From Cercozoa sp. M6MM (lineage: Eukaryota > Endomyxa: Ascetosporea): a DNA stretch of 64,000 nucleotides. The stretch lies in NCBI GenBank assembly GCA_040357565.1, contig JBDODJ010000023.1, one strand, 5' to 3'. Both the position numbers and the translations under genes were made by a program. Below are positions 23,014-33,645 of this stretch, piece after piece. The notes below the pieces were generated by a model. It saw only the letters and a program-made list of their open reading frames with translations. It had not been told where the DNA came from and did not search any database. Every line of letters begins with the position of its first letter. Position 1 is the first letter of the stretch.

Positions 23014-23189
23014 ATTTCTGTGAACACGTGAACTATCTTTGTCTGTTCACAGCAAACAAAGTTAAACAATAAATTCAAAAATTAAAAGAACATCGGCTGG
23101 ACCGTACAAACCGACTGCCGAGCACCCAGAGCATTCAATCCGCTGAAAGTCAATCTGCCGATCGCGAACGGGGAGTGTTCTGTACAGCA
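23014..23189. promoter_or_regulatory. Shared intergenic region between the SDR gene (-) and RFC1 (+)
   Basis: 176 bp separate the two divergent starts. No specific element is recognised. Confidence 0.45.
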
Positions 23190-26100
23190 ATGCCAGACAT
23201 ACGCCAGTTTTTTAACAAGGCTCAGGTACCATCAAGCCGCGAAAATGTGACATTGTTCAGGGTTGCATTTCACGTAGAAGAAACGCCAGCCATCAAACAC
23301 GTCGCAGTCTGCATCTGCGTCTGGGTCTTCATCTTTGTCTGCGTCAACGTCGACGTCGCATACCAAAAGCGACGATTGCAGGTATGTTTACGTGTGTGCA
23401 TTGTGTGCTTTTGAGAATTCGGAAAAGCACGTCTGTCGTGTGTGCGGCGGCTCCAAACTTCAGTTGCTGAAGTGTGTTCGCTTTCTGCATCGCTATGGGT
23501 CCTTATTAAATGAATGTTGTGATGCAGGAAGTGGCTGTGCGCTGTGTGCAACGCAACCAACGACACTCCAAAATGTTTGCTCTGTCGAATGCGTAGTGTC
23601 AACACTTCTGGGTACTACTGAACATGTTGATGTTGATGTTTGCCTTTGACGGCAAGTTCCGATGCTCTGTGTACAGAAGCAGCAACCTGAACCGCGACGA
23701 ACAAGGCGCGTGGTTGTTTGTCGATGATGAGGACGAATGGCACTTGTTCCCGCGAGCACTGCAGGTCTGCTCTCATTTTGCTGTTTGTTTTCGTGCTTCT
23801 GTATCTTGCTTGTTTTCAAACAGAGCGTTCTGGACGGCTCCTTTCGCAAAGGCTCCAAAGGTGCACGCTTGCCGACGCTGGAGGTACAGACTGCTGTTTG
23901 AACACATTGTGTTCAATCTACCCTGTGCTTTGTTGCAGAAACTACGTCTGAAAGTGGTGCGTCAAGAAGGTACATTCTGCAGTTTTTTTTTCAAACGTTC
24001 GCACGCTGTATTGCTCTTGTTTTTGCCGTAGTGGTTCCAACAAATGGACTCGCGTACGACGACGCCGAAACTGAAGAAGAACAGGCAGAATGGTGGAGTG
24101 GCGGTACTGCAGTTTTTCTGTTTCAAAAGAAACACTCTGCAAACCTATCTTGCAGGTGCATTGCGTTTCGCCAAAATGGCTGTCAGCAGCGCCGACGGAT
24201 CCAGCACGGTTTGTGTGCGTCGCGTGAGTGCCACGACACGCGCCTTCTCCGGCACGCGCAAGGTTCTCCGCACACCGCAGAAGCCGAAGGTTGCGCCGGC
24301 CGAAACTGCCGCCGTAAAGACGCCGAAAACGCCAACCCGAACGAAAGCTGCGACAAAGTCTGCCTCAGCAAGAACGCCGAAAACACCTCAAGCGCCGAAA
24401 ACGCCCAAGAAAACTCCCAAGAAACCCGCGACTGCCAAGAAGGCGAAAACCACTGCGAAACGCCGTCGCGGCAAATCTGCCGTATTGCTTTGTGTTTTGT
24501 CTCAACTCTGTACTCTATTCTTTGTGTTGGCAGGAGGATCTGGCAATCGATGCGCAAATCGAGGACTACGACCCGCCCGTCTCGGCAGCAACTGGGGTAG
24601 TTTCTGCTTTTGCTTGCTGTGAAAATGAAGAATGTTTGCTTCGCGATGCAGTGGGTGCCAGGCCGAATCCAAAGAGACCCTCCGAGACTGGGTACAACTG
24701 TGCTTGCTTCAGTACTTGTTTGTTATTAGAGATGCTGTCCTTTAGGCGAGAAGGAAGTGCCGCAGTTCCAGGAGAACTGCTTGGAGTCAGTTTATCGTTT
24801 TTTCTTTATTTTGTTTGCTAAAATAGGTTTAAACTGATGCAGAGGTTTCCGCTTTGTGGTCACGGGCATTCTCGAGTCATTGCGTCGAGAGGAGGTAGGA
24901 GACAGATCAACAATTGATACATGTAATGTACATGTGTATTGAAATAGGCGGTGGCTTTGATCAAATCCTGCGGCGGTGCTGTCACCGGCAGCGTCAGCGG
25001 TGTCACCGACTACGTTGTATGCTTACGTTCTTTCACTGTTTGAACAAGCTGTTGAATGTCACGTTTTTACGTGCACAGGTGGCAGGCGAAGAAAGTGGCC
25101 GCAGCAAGATCGAAAAAGGCAAGAAGAGCGAGCGTTGCAAGATAATCGATGAGGATGGCTTGTTCAAGCTGATTCAACTTCGGAGTGGGTTCGACGCCAC
25201 CACACAACCGCAAAAGAAGCGTGCTAAAGCGTAAAGAAACTGCACGTTCAATCAAGCTTTCACATCGATTATGCCTTTGAACTGCTAGCAGTACCAACAA
25301 AATCACACGTCAAGGCAGCGTCATGTTTGACATGGAAGCGATGCAGCGTGATGCTGCGCCTGCCACTGCCAATAGTACAATCGCTTTTTTATTGAAGTGA
25401 AAAGGGCTTCGAGTCAAGCCTTTGTCTGCCAGGGGAAGAGCACAGTCAGTGGACGGAAAAGTACCGTCCCGTTGCCTTGAACGATATCGTCGGCAACACG
25501 GCCGGTGCCAAGCGGATCCTCGACTGGCTGCGCAAGTGGCAACATGCAGTTCCTGCGAAACGCGCCATCCTGCTGTACCCCTCCTTCTCTAGTTCAAATT
25601 TAGTCTAATTCGAACCTGTGCTTTTGCCTGTGTTTTTCGCTTACAGGAGTGGACCGCCTGGTATTGGCAAAACGAGCGCTGTTCGCGTCGTTGCCGACAC
25701 ACTGAGTACAGTTTTGCCTCTATCATTCGCTTGGGCTATCAGTTCATTCTTGCTCGGTGTCAGATCTCGAACTGATCGAACTGAACGCTAGTGATAAACG
25801 TGCGCGAAAGGGTACCGTTGCTCCATTGAATATTCCATTACACTTTAGTTGAATTGAACCGACTCAGCGGTGAACGAGTTCTGCACCGGTCTCATGTCAA
25901 GCGGCTTTTCTGTCGACTTACATCGATCCAAAGTACACCTTCATTCTGTCTTTTGTCTTTTCTGCCAAAAGTTTCACGTGCAAAGGTGCTCCTCATGGAC
26001 GAGTGCGACGGCATGTCCTCTGGCGATCGTGGTTCGTTTTCTTTTGTGTGAGTATTCTCTGACTAACGTGTGACCTGTCCAGGTGGCATCGCTGAACTTA

Positions 26101-27329
26101 TTCGTCAACTGCCCAGTACAGTTGCTTTTCTGGTCTTATATTTCTTAACATACAATATCCGCACTGTTTAGAGACGAGAATTCCCGTCATTTGTGTCTGC
26201 AACGACCGGTAACTACCGATTTCAGTCCACGATTGCCAATTTTTATCTGGTGTTTTTCAAACAAACGCAGCGACTCGCAAAAAGTGCGTTCGCTGGCCAA
26301 GCACTGCGTCTCTATTGCTTTCAGACCGCCTAGCACTGCTGATATGGCGCGTCGCTGCTTTTCTGTACATTCCTTTTTCTTTAGCCCTGTCCATTTTTTG
26401 CTTTTTTTCAATTTTGCGTTTTCACAGGTGCTCAAGAGCGAAAAGATCAAACTCGATCCGAGTTTGGTTCGACAGATCGCGGCGTTTTCGCGAGGTATCT
26501 GATTTGCTTTCTTTGCAGAAATTAAACGCGGCTCATTGGGTAACTGGCAAAATTTGCAGGCGACATGAGGCACGTGCTGGCTGAGCTGCAGTTGCACTCG
26601 ATCGGTAACCTTTCAAACCGAGTCAAAATAAGTACACGCATTCTGCTTAACTCACTGCAGGTGTCGACAAAGGAGATTTCACCAAGAAGGATGTTACACA
26701 CACTGCTGTACAGTTCATTTATATTCTTGTCAGTTTCAGTGCCTGTATTTTATTGGTATCCGCGCGGACGCAGTTATCGGCGACGACAGAAATCTTGGCA
26801 CCGATTCCGAAAGACACGAAGAGTGCTTTCACCTCTATTTTTCTCTTTCATCACCTCACGCCCTATCCTCCCCCTCCTCAGACCTGCTGAACGAGCGACT
26901 GAATCTTGCGTTCACGGACGCGCAGATGGTGCCACTGCTCGTGTTCGACGCCACCTGTCGGTACGCACGTGGTCGTTTTGCATGGTCACCCGATCAGTTG
27001 TTGTGTGGTCACTGTAGAACGAGACTAAAGTCACCGGAGCACTTCCGATATGTGGTACACACATTACCCCTTCCCCCACCCTAAGCCCTACCTGCTTGCA
27101 CAGGCCAAAGGCGCGCAGTTCGCGAGTATGGGCGACCTGGTCGACACGCACGTGCGATCGATGCAGAACTACTCGCTGATGCCGCATGCGGTTTTTTAGG
27201 TCTACGTTTAGTCTGTGTGTGTGTGTGTNNNNNNNNNNNNNNNNNNNNNNNNNNNNNNNNNNNNNNNNNNNNNNNNNNNNNNNNNNNNNNNNNNNNNNNN
27301 NNNNNNNNNNNNNNNNNNNNNNNNNNNNA

Positions 27330-27422
<93 letters not shown>

Positions 27423-27593
27423 TATGTTATGTTAAACCAATTTGTTTGTGTAGTTGGCACTTGGCACGGTGGCGCCGGCGCTGTATGCGCAGGTACTTTG
27501 TCCCTACCCCTCTCACCCTTCCTACCCCCCCTCAGTGGGCAGGTGGCACCGCACCGGCCAGTGCCTTCCCTCAGTACGTCTTTAGCACCTCAT

Positions 27594-27675
<82 letters not shown>

Positions 27676-28610
27676 TTGCTTGCGATGCCTTACTTGTGTA
27701 GGTGGCTGGGCCGCAACTCCAAGAGGAAGCGTCTGACCCGTCAGGTATATCTCGTACCCCTGAATACCGTGCACGAACAAGCGTGTTTGCTGCAGTGCCA
27801 GGAACTGGCAAGTCACACAGCCGTTGCGACCGACATGGCAGGTACTTCCAACTAGCAAGGCTGTTGGTGTGACATGTGTGCGTTGACAGGCAGCATGTCA
27901 ATGCGACTGGACTACCTGCCGGCACTGCGAGCGTACTGTCCTTGTTGTTTCGGCTACTATGCATACTTACAAGTTTGTTCCTTTGCGTAGGATGGTGGAG
28001 GCGCCTCTACGAAAGGGCCGAGTGTCCAGCGCTCTTGATGCACTCTTGGGTAAGGCATAAAGGGTGAGTAGAGCGTGGGGGGTTAATTGATCCTGTGTAG
28101 AGTACGGCATGACACGCGAGGACGTCGACGTCGTGGCCGAACTGGACGACTCGACGCGCGCGCGACCTGCGCGTATTCTTTGTGGCTACAGTTTGTATCA
28201 AGCTGTACGACCGTACACTGGTATTGTACAAGTGTAGCCGGCGTTCCGTCCAAGTACAAGAGTGCCCTGACACGTGCCTACAACGCTTCACTCGCGTCGG
28301 AGAAACCCACGGTGCTCAAGAAGGTGACAGCACATTCTTTTTGCCTCTTCAGTCTTTGTTGATTGTTTCGCTGTGAGCAGGGCAAGAAGAAAGCAGCGCC
28401 CAGGAAGAAGCGAGCCACAGAACCGAAGAAGAAAGCTCCGCCGCGACGAAGGAAAAGCGCCATCGATCTCGTGAGCGACGACGAGGAGGAAGAAGACACT
28501 AGTCTTTCCGGATTCATTGTTGGCGATGGTATTTCACTGCACACTACTGACCACACGCTTTCCCAATTTATCTGTTTACTTTTGTTCCTGCTTTAGACGT
28601 TTACGACTGA
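23190..28610 (+). CDS. RFC1: Replication factor C large subunit (RFC1)
   Basis: RFC1 is the large subunit of the clamp loader that places PCNA on primed DNA. The start MPDIRQFFNK resembles the PCNA-binding N-terminus of other RFC1 proteins. A basic TP-K-rich region follows, then a BRCT domain (FRFVVTGILESLRREE; KSCGGAVTGSVSGVTDYVV). The AAA+ module has WTEKYRPVALNDIVGN, Walker A (SGPPGIGKTSAVRVV), ELNASDKRAK, Walker B (KVLLMDECDGMSSGDRG) and sensor 1 (IPVICVCND). Then come RDSQKVRSLAKHCVSIAFRP and the RFC1 C-terminal domain (MGDLVDTHVRSMQNYSLMPH; PALYAQWAGGTA; MSMRLDYLPALRA). It ends in a Lys-rich tail and SAIDLVSDDEEEED. About 20 introns are present; one holds the 100-N gap with GT repeats. 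The stop is TGA at 28608-28610. Confidence 0.93.
27214..27420. repeat. (GT)n microsatellite with a 100-base assembly gap in an RFC1 intron
   Basis: GT runs flank exactly 100 N (27229-27328), the conventional size for a gap of unknown length. The flanking exons (ending near 27200 and starting near 27455) are both RFC1, so no RFC1 exon needs to be missing, but sequence could be hidden here. Confidence 0.95.
27599..27674. repeat. (GT)n(GA)n microsatellite in an RFC1 intron
   Basis: A GT run of about 64 bases followed by GA repeats, between two RFC1 exons. Confidence 0.95.
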
Positions 28611-28721
28611 CCGGAGATGGGCCGTTTCTTCGCTCACAGGCAGCCCGCAGTCTGATTTTGGCCGTGGCACTGAAGAACGGAACTGGCGGAGAATCAAACG
28701 GAGCGCCTCGCCTATAACTAA

Positions 28722-28746
28722 CTCGACTAACCGTGCGTTAGTCGAG
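28722..28746. other. Perfect 10-bp stem-loop downstream of RFC1
   Basis: CTCGACTAAC and GTTAGTCGAG pair perfectly around a 5-base loop (cgtgc). Six further bases pair outside a small bulge (taacta at 28715-28720 with tagtta at 28749-28754). It lies 110 bp after the RFC1 stop, so it may act in 3'-end formation or be the end of repeat B. Confidence 0.7.
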
Positions 28747-28975
28747 CGTAGTTAGTTCAGTCAAACCACTATTCGATTGATGTCGTGGTGGCTGGATCAC
28801 GATTGACTTAGTACGCCGGCTTTGCTCAGAAACCAACTAAGTAGTTCCCAACTAAGTAGTTCCCCTGCACCAGTACTAGTCCAGGGGTGGGTCACAAGCC
28901 CCTTAGGGTTGGGCCATTCAACTTCCCTTTTCAATTGAAGTTCCCCAAGACATCTTCTAACCGTAAGTTTACGTT
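28742..28975 (+). repeat. Dispersed repeat B, copy 2
   Basis: Shares ordered blocks with 12480-12625: tagttagttcagtc, cccctgcaccagt, a G-rich stretch, gggccattcaacttcccttttcaa, and agacatcttct. It also contains a direct duplication of caactaagtagttccc (about 28832-28863). No open frame. Confidence 0.6.
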
Positions 28976-29216
28976 AACTAATGGCAGTTCTCTGTGTCAC
29001 GCTCGGTACACTCACTCACAAAATCGATACTCCGGCTAGTAAAATAGTGACGGACGTTGGTTAGAACGTACCCGACCGCCAACCGAACGGCATTTCGACA
29101 TGTAAGTTTAAATTACAGTTTTCAGGAAACTCTAACTTCGGAAACGAAAGACGGAGTGGACGGCATTTGAGCACTATTTAAACCTCACAGCGAATCCTAG
29201 TTGTAACCCGACGTTA
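28976..29216. other. Spacer upstream of the secreted-protein gene
   Basis: 240 bp between repeat B and the next start codon. AT-richer than average, with a possible TATA-like 'actatttaaacc' at about 29172-29183. Nothing else recognised. Confidence 0.35.
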
Positions 29217-31773
29217 ATGCATATGAGGATTGATGCGAGGCTTGCAGTTGCTGTGTCGGTGACCGTTTACCTTTCGACGCACTGTCAGGTGAGCGCAGCC
29301 AAAGTTGCTCTCGACTCGGTCTCGACGAGTTGCGTGCACTTTGGTAAATGCTCGAGCAACATCGATTGCTGCAGTGGTCTGTGCGATAAGGTAAAATTAG
29401 ATTCCCGCAACTGTGAATTATAAGTGGAGCCTGGAGGTGTTTCTTCGCGTGATTTTAGGTTAATGGGTGTATCTTTGAGGCGGAAGCAAATTCGCTGCTC
29501 ACCGCACTTCGGGACCCAAAAACACTGTAAGTTTAAGTTTACATCTCAGCCAAAATTAACGAGTTTTGCACATGGCAGGTGTTTCTAAAATAGGTTTGTA
29601 CCGAGATTTGAAGCTTTCGCAGGAGTTAGATACAAAAGCGGAGTCATCTTTAATTTCGACCAAAGCCAGACGACGGCGCAGCAAGCGTGTCAGGTTGGCA
29701 GCATCTGCGTCGTTGGCAACAGAGACACGCAGGGTCAGAGTTCGCGTTTCTGGTTTGGCGAGTGTAACCCTGACACGTTCGAGTGTGTCACCTCTGCCAT
29801 GATAGGGTATCATGAATTTTCTTTAGAACCAGCAAAAAATCAATGAATTCTTCTGCATGATGGCGGGTTGCAGTGTGGATAGCAAAAAGCAAGTTGTTGA
29901 GCTTCCGGACGCCGAGCAGGACGATGCGCTCGGTCGGGAGTGCCAACTGGACTCTGACTGCCGAGAGGCGGGTCAGGGTAGTGCCGACGATATCTGTATC
30001 GCTGACGCAAGCACGTGTCGAGTGGGTGTGCAAGAAGCGATCTGCCCACCCAACACTACGTTGGGCACGATGACAGTTCTTGAGGATGCAGAGCGTTCGA
30101 GTCAGTTTTGCACCCAAGCAGTAGACTCGACACCGGGAGGAGGCTTGTGTATGTGCTCACAGGAGTGCACTGCACCGTATACATGCATGCTGCCACCCCT
30201 GTCGTACGCACCAGTGCCTGCGCAAGGACACGCAAGTGACCTTTCGGTCGCTGGTCTGTGTCTCGTACCTGCCCTTGAGAACCTCGGTGCCTCGTGTCCA
30301 CCCGGTGTGGAGTGTATGCTTGGGCACGAGTGTCAACAATTGGCAGTAGGCTACGGTTGTGCACTTCCGCCAGGTGCTACCGGGTGCAGTACGAGCAATG
30401 ACAACTGCGCTGGCAGTCAGGACCCGACGCGCAAGACTGGGTGCGACGCTGACACCTGCGTGATACCTTCCGGAATGTTGTGCCAGCACAGCAAGCAGTG
30501 TCAGGGACCAAATGCAGCGTGCGTCAATGGCATCTGCACAGTGATTAGTGTCGTTTTGACCACGTGTGGTAATATCGGACCATTGGGGCCGACGCACGCG
30601 CAGTGTGCACCCGACCACCTGGCCACTGGGTTCGCATCGCGTCTGCGCGTAAGCGAGAGCGGGCGCGACAAGGGTGGGCAGATCTTCACTATCCCAGTGG
30701 ACGGGTGCTACGAAATCACCGCCATCGGAGCTGCTGTGTTCTGTTCTCTACGGTTTTCGTGATGCGTTCTCTGTGCAAAATGTGAGCTTGCGTGTCGCAG
30801 GGAGGCAGTGATGGTCCTTTCGGCCAGACCACCATGGGTTTCGGAGCGCAGGTTGTTGGACAGTACCAGCTGTCGAGGAACGACAATCTTGTAGTTGTTG
30901 TCGGGCAGGCTGGGGGAAATGCTGGAAACTGCGGTGCTGGCGGTAAATTGTACTTCAGTTGGAAGTTAATCAACGTTTCAGTAATTGATCATTCCTTGCT
31001 TGACTTAGGAGGAGCCAGCTTGGTACTCCTTCCGGAGTCCGGTGGCACTTTCGACGGTTTCACTGAGCGTGTGCTGCTAGTCGCTGGAGGGGGGTACTGT
31101 GCCTCAATACTGCCGCTGTCCTCCGTAGGATTGAATCTGAGAGTGAGGCTGTTTAGGGGAGGAGAAGGTGACCAAAATGCAATCGGTGGTGGGGACGCTT
31201 GCGATGCTTCGTACATTTTAGTTTTTACACGAACCTTATAGATACACTGGATATAGTATGCACAACATTGTTTGTTGGCAGAATGACTCCCGTTGGCTCA
31301 AAGAACCGATTAGGTTCATGTAACAGCAAAGATCCCGGAACAGAGAAAACCGACGGCGACGCGTCTGCTACCTCAGTTTCATTGGGAGGTAGTTTACAAT
31401 ATTCGGATAACATAAAAGTGGAGGAACGTTTCGAGTTTTCCCTGGGGCAACAGGGAAAGGATACGACTCGTTGATAATCTCGTTCGATGGCTTTATCGAC
31501 GTCGTTGACGGAGGTTTTGGCGGCGGCGGGAGTTGCGACAACACGAATCTCATGGGACCGACACCTCGTGTCGGAGGAAACGGGGCGGGCGGCGCCGGTT
31601 TCTCAGGGGGTGATGCCGGAAGTATCGTGAGCGGAACTAACGGTGTCGGAGCTGGCGGCGGCGGTTCGATCGTGGCAGGCACGGCATTGCACGCCTCCGT
31701 AAGTGTCACCGTTCCCGGCGTGCAAACCGATGGCTCGGTTCAAATCGACTTTGTCGGGTCCGTTTGCAGCTGA
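29217..31773 (+). CDS. Secreted Cys-rich protein with C-terminal glycine-rich domain
   Basis: No named family is certain. The first exon gives a signal peptide (MRIDARLAVAVSVTVYLSTH) and a short Cys knot-like stretch (CVHFGKCSSNIDCCSGLC). Later exons hold many cysteines spaced as in small disulfide domains (CQLDSDC; CMCSQECTAPYTC; CMLGHECQQLAVGYGC; CQHSKQCQGPNAAC). The C-terminal third (GGSDGPFGQTTMGFGAQVVG, YQLSRNDNLVVVVGQAGGN, LLVAGGG, RVGGNGAGGAGFSGGDAG) resembles the glycine-rich domain of ALK/LTK-type receptors and related secreted proteins. No membrane helix follows it, so it is probably released or wall-bound. Exon borders between 29520 and 29870 and between 31090 and 31450 are uncertain. 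Stop TGA 31771-31773. Confidence 0.6.
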
Positions 31774-31957
31774 CATTCTTGACGCGCCTGGGGGCAGTAT
31801 GTCTGAACCCAACGACTAAATTAAACTACAGTAAAGTTACTCAACAAGAACTGTTTTAGATTGTGCGTCCGCGCGGAGAAGAAAAAACTGCAAAACGCGA
31901 GGTACCACCCCAATGTTCTGACACTGCAGACTACTGAATTCAGTTGGACGTCATCTC

Positions 31958-33309
31958 ATGACCAGAGAACCCGCCGATGAGCACAGAGTTGACATTGGTG
32001 ACTCGGAACTCGAGCAGATTTTCAGAGAGTGCGGCGGCGAAGAGGCCGTGAAACTCGCTCCTTTCTTCATTGCTGCTGGCGTCGGCGAGCTGTGTTTTCT
32101 CCTTTCGGTCAGTTCTTCGCAAACAAATTAAAGGTTGCTTTCAACCCAAGTACACTTGTCTGTCTTTCAGTTGCGGACTCGCGAGGAGTGGGAAGCCGTT
32201 TTTGACGCAGTGGACGAAGAGTGCGACAAAGCGAATTTCCCTGTTGGTAAGTTACAGCGATTCGAGAGTTTTCACCTAAGTCATTGTAATTTAAATTTTA
32301 CATTTTTCGACAGCAAACCGAGTGCTTAAAATCAAGATTCGAGCAAAGTTTGCGCGACTAAGTGTCACAGAGGTAGAGGAGAAAAGACCGGTGAAATCAC
32401 CAATTCAAAGAAAACGGCGGCACAAAGGCCACGCTCGCCGGCGACGACGATCGCGAACTGAGAAGCAGCCGAAAGAATCGGAGGACTTCGAAGAAGGCAC
32501 GGTGAAGGTGCAGCAAGAGCACTTTCGCTCGGACGAGGCGCCGCTTCAGTCGGCGCAGAACGCCGAACTTGCCGCACATCGGCTACGCGACTCTGCTCGC
32601 ATCGTGTGCTGCGAGTCGCTAGAAGTTGCGCTCGGTCGCTTCCAATGGCCGCGCTGGCTCGCACTGGCGTTGTTTTCGACACTTTGCGTCGGCCTGCCGC
32701 TGTGGGCGGTGTGGCAGCAGCAGCATCCTCGCGATGGAGCCTGGAACCTTGTGCTCCTTGTGTTCGTATGTGCTTTCACGTTGTCGGTCTTGTGTTCCAT
32801 GGTAAAGCTCTCGCTTTTTCGTAAAGCTGAATGTAACTACTAGCAATGTTCCCACAGCAAGCACTTCGTATGGTGATGGGAGAAAACAGGTGCACTGTCC
32901 CTTAAACGATTCACACCAGTTAACCATTGTCACATAGAAAACACTACCACTCAGTCATGTTCATTTGGTGTGGAGCATGGAGCATATGAGTGACACATTT
33001 ACCTTACTATCAGACCTTATACCTAATTTGCACGGGGGGGGGGGGTATTGCGAGTGCGCGAGCAGGTGCAACTGGCCAAGCGACATTTGCAGTTGTCCCA
33101 CTTGCGACTGTTCGTGTGAGTTTGCCATGTGCAAGTGCGAGGGACTACAGTGCGGTGACTGCCAAATTGAGTGCGACGATTGCAAACGCGTCATTCACCA
33201 CTCGCTGCTGCTGCGCGTGCTGCTTCTCCCTTTTCGACTGGTGTGGTACATTGTGTCGCTCCAGTGGCTGCTGCAATTCCTCGAGGAGTCACTCGAGGAG
33301 CGTGATTGA
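31958..33309 (+). CDS. Membrane protein with a dense cytosolic or luminal Cys cluster
   Basis: I recognise no family. The first exons encode an acidic N-terminus (MTREPADEHRVDIGDSELEQ), a segment with REEWEAVFDAVDEECDKANF, then a highly basic stretch (KRRHKGHARRRRRSRTEK). Two hydrophobic helices follow (PRWLALALFSTLCVGLPLWA and LVLLVFVCAFTLSVLCSM). In-phase splicing through a short exon (QALRMVMGEN, about 32860-32890) and across an intron with a G-run leads to the last exon at about 33065. There, 13 cysteines fall within 40 residues (pattern C-X7-C-X-C-X2-C-X-C-X-C and further C-X-C and C-X2-C pairs). A final hydrophobic segment (VLLLPFRLVWYIVSLQWLLQ) comes before the stop. The cluster looks metal-binding. 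The last exon could instead be a separate small gene, but the intron phase fits one gene. Confidence 0.55.
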
Positions 33310-33429
33310 TCCCGCCCCCTACGTGACGAGGCTCAATGCTTTCGCAATTGCATCGGCTCCCTACTTTGCGCGTACAGTACTTATTTGCACTGGCGTGGCA
33401 ACTCAAGCCAAGTAACCGTATAAGTAAAC

Positions 33430-33456
33430 CGACTCAGCCGGCCGTGCGCTGAGTCG
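33430..33456. other. 9-bp stem-loop downstream of the Cys-cluster gene
   Basis: CGACTCAGC pairs with GCTGAGTCG around a 9-base loop ending in cgtgc, 120 bp after the stop. Size, position and the cgtgc loop resemble the hairpin after RFC1 (28722-28746). Confidence 0.6.
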
Positions 33457-33645
33457 CCTCAATTTACGATCCAACGCTACACAGCTGAAGAATTTAGGAA
33501 GAAACAAAAATTAAATTGCAATTGTCCGGTCCACCCGGGCGGTGGTGTCCACGTTTTCACTCGTCATTCACGGGCAGCAAGTGGAAGAACATGCGCAGTC
33601 GACGTCAGTTCAAGCCGAGCCAGCGAGCATCAGTAGCACTTAAGT

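Noticed and set aside
27186-27701. Open frames spanning the 100-N gap
   Set aside because: Gap and GT repeat translated as X and Val-Cys; flanking RFC1 exons show this is an intron.
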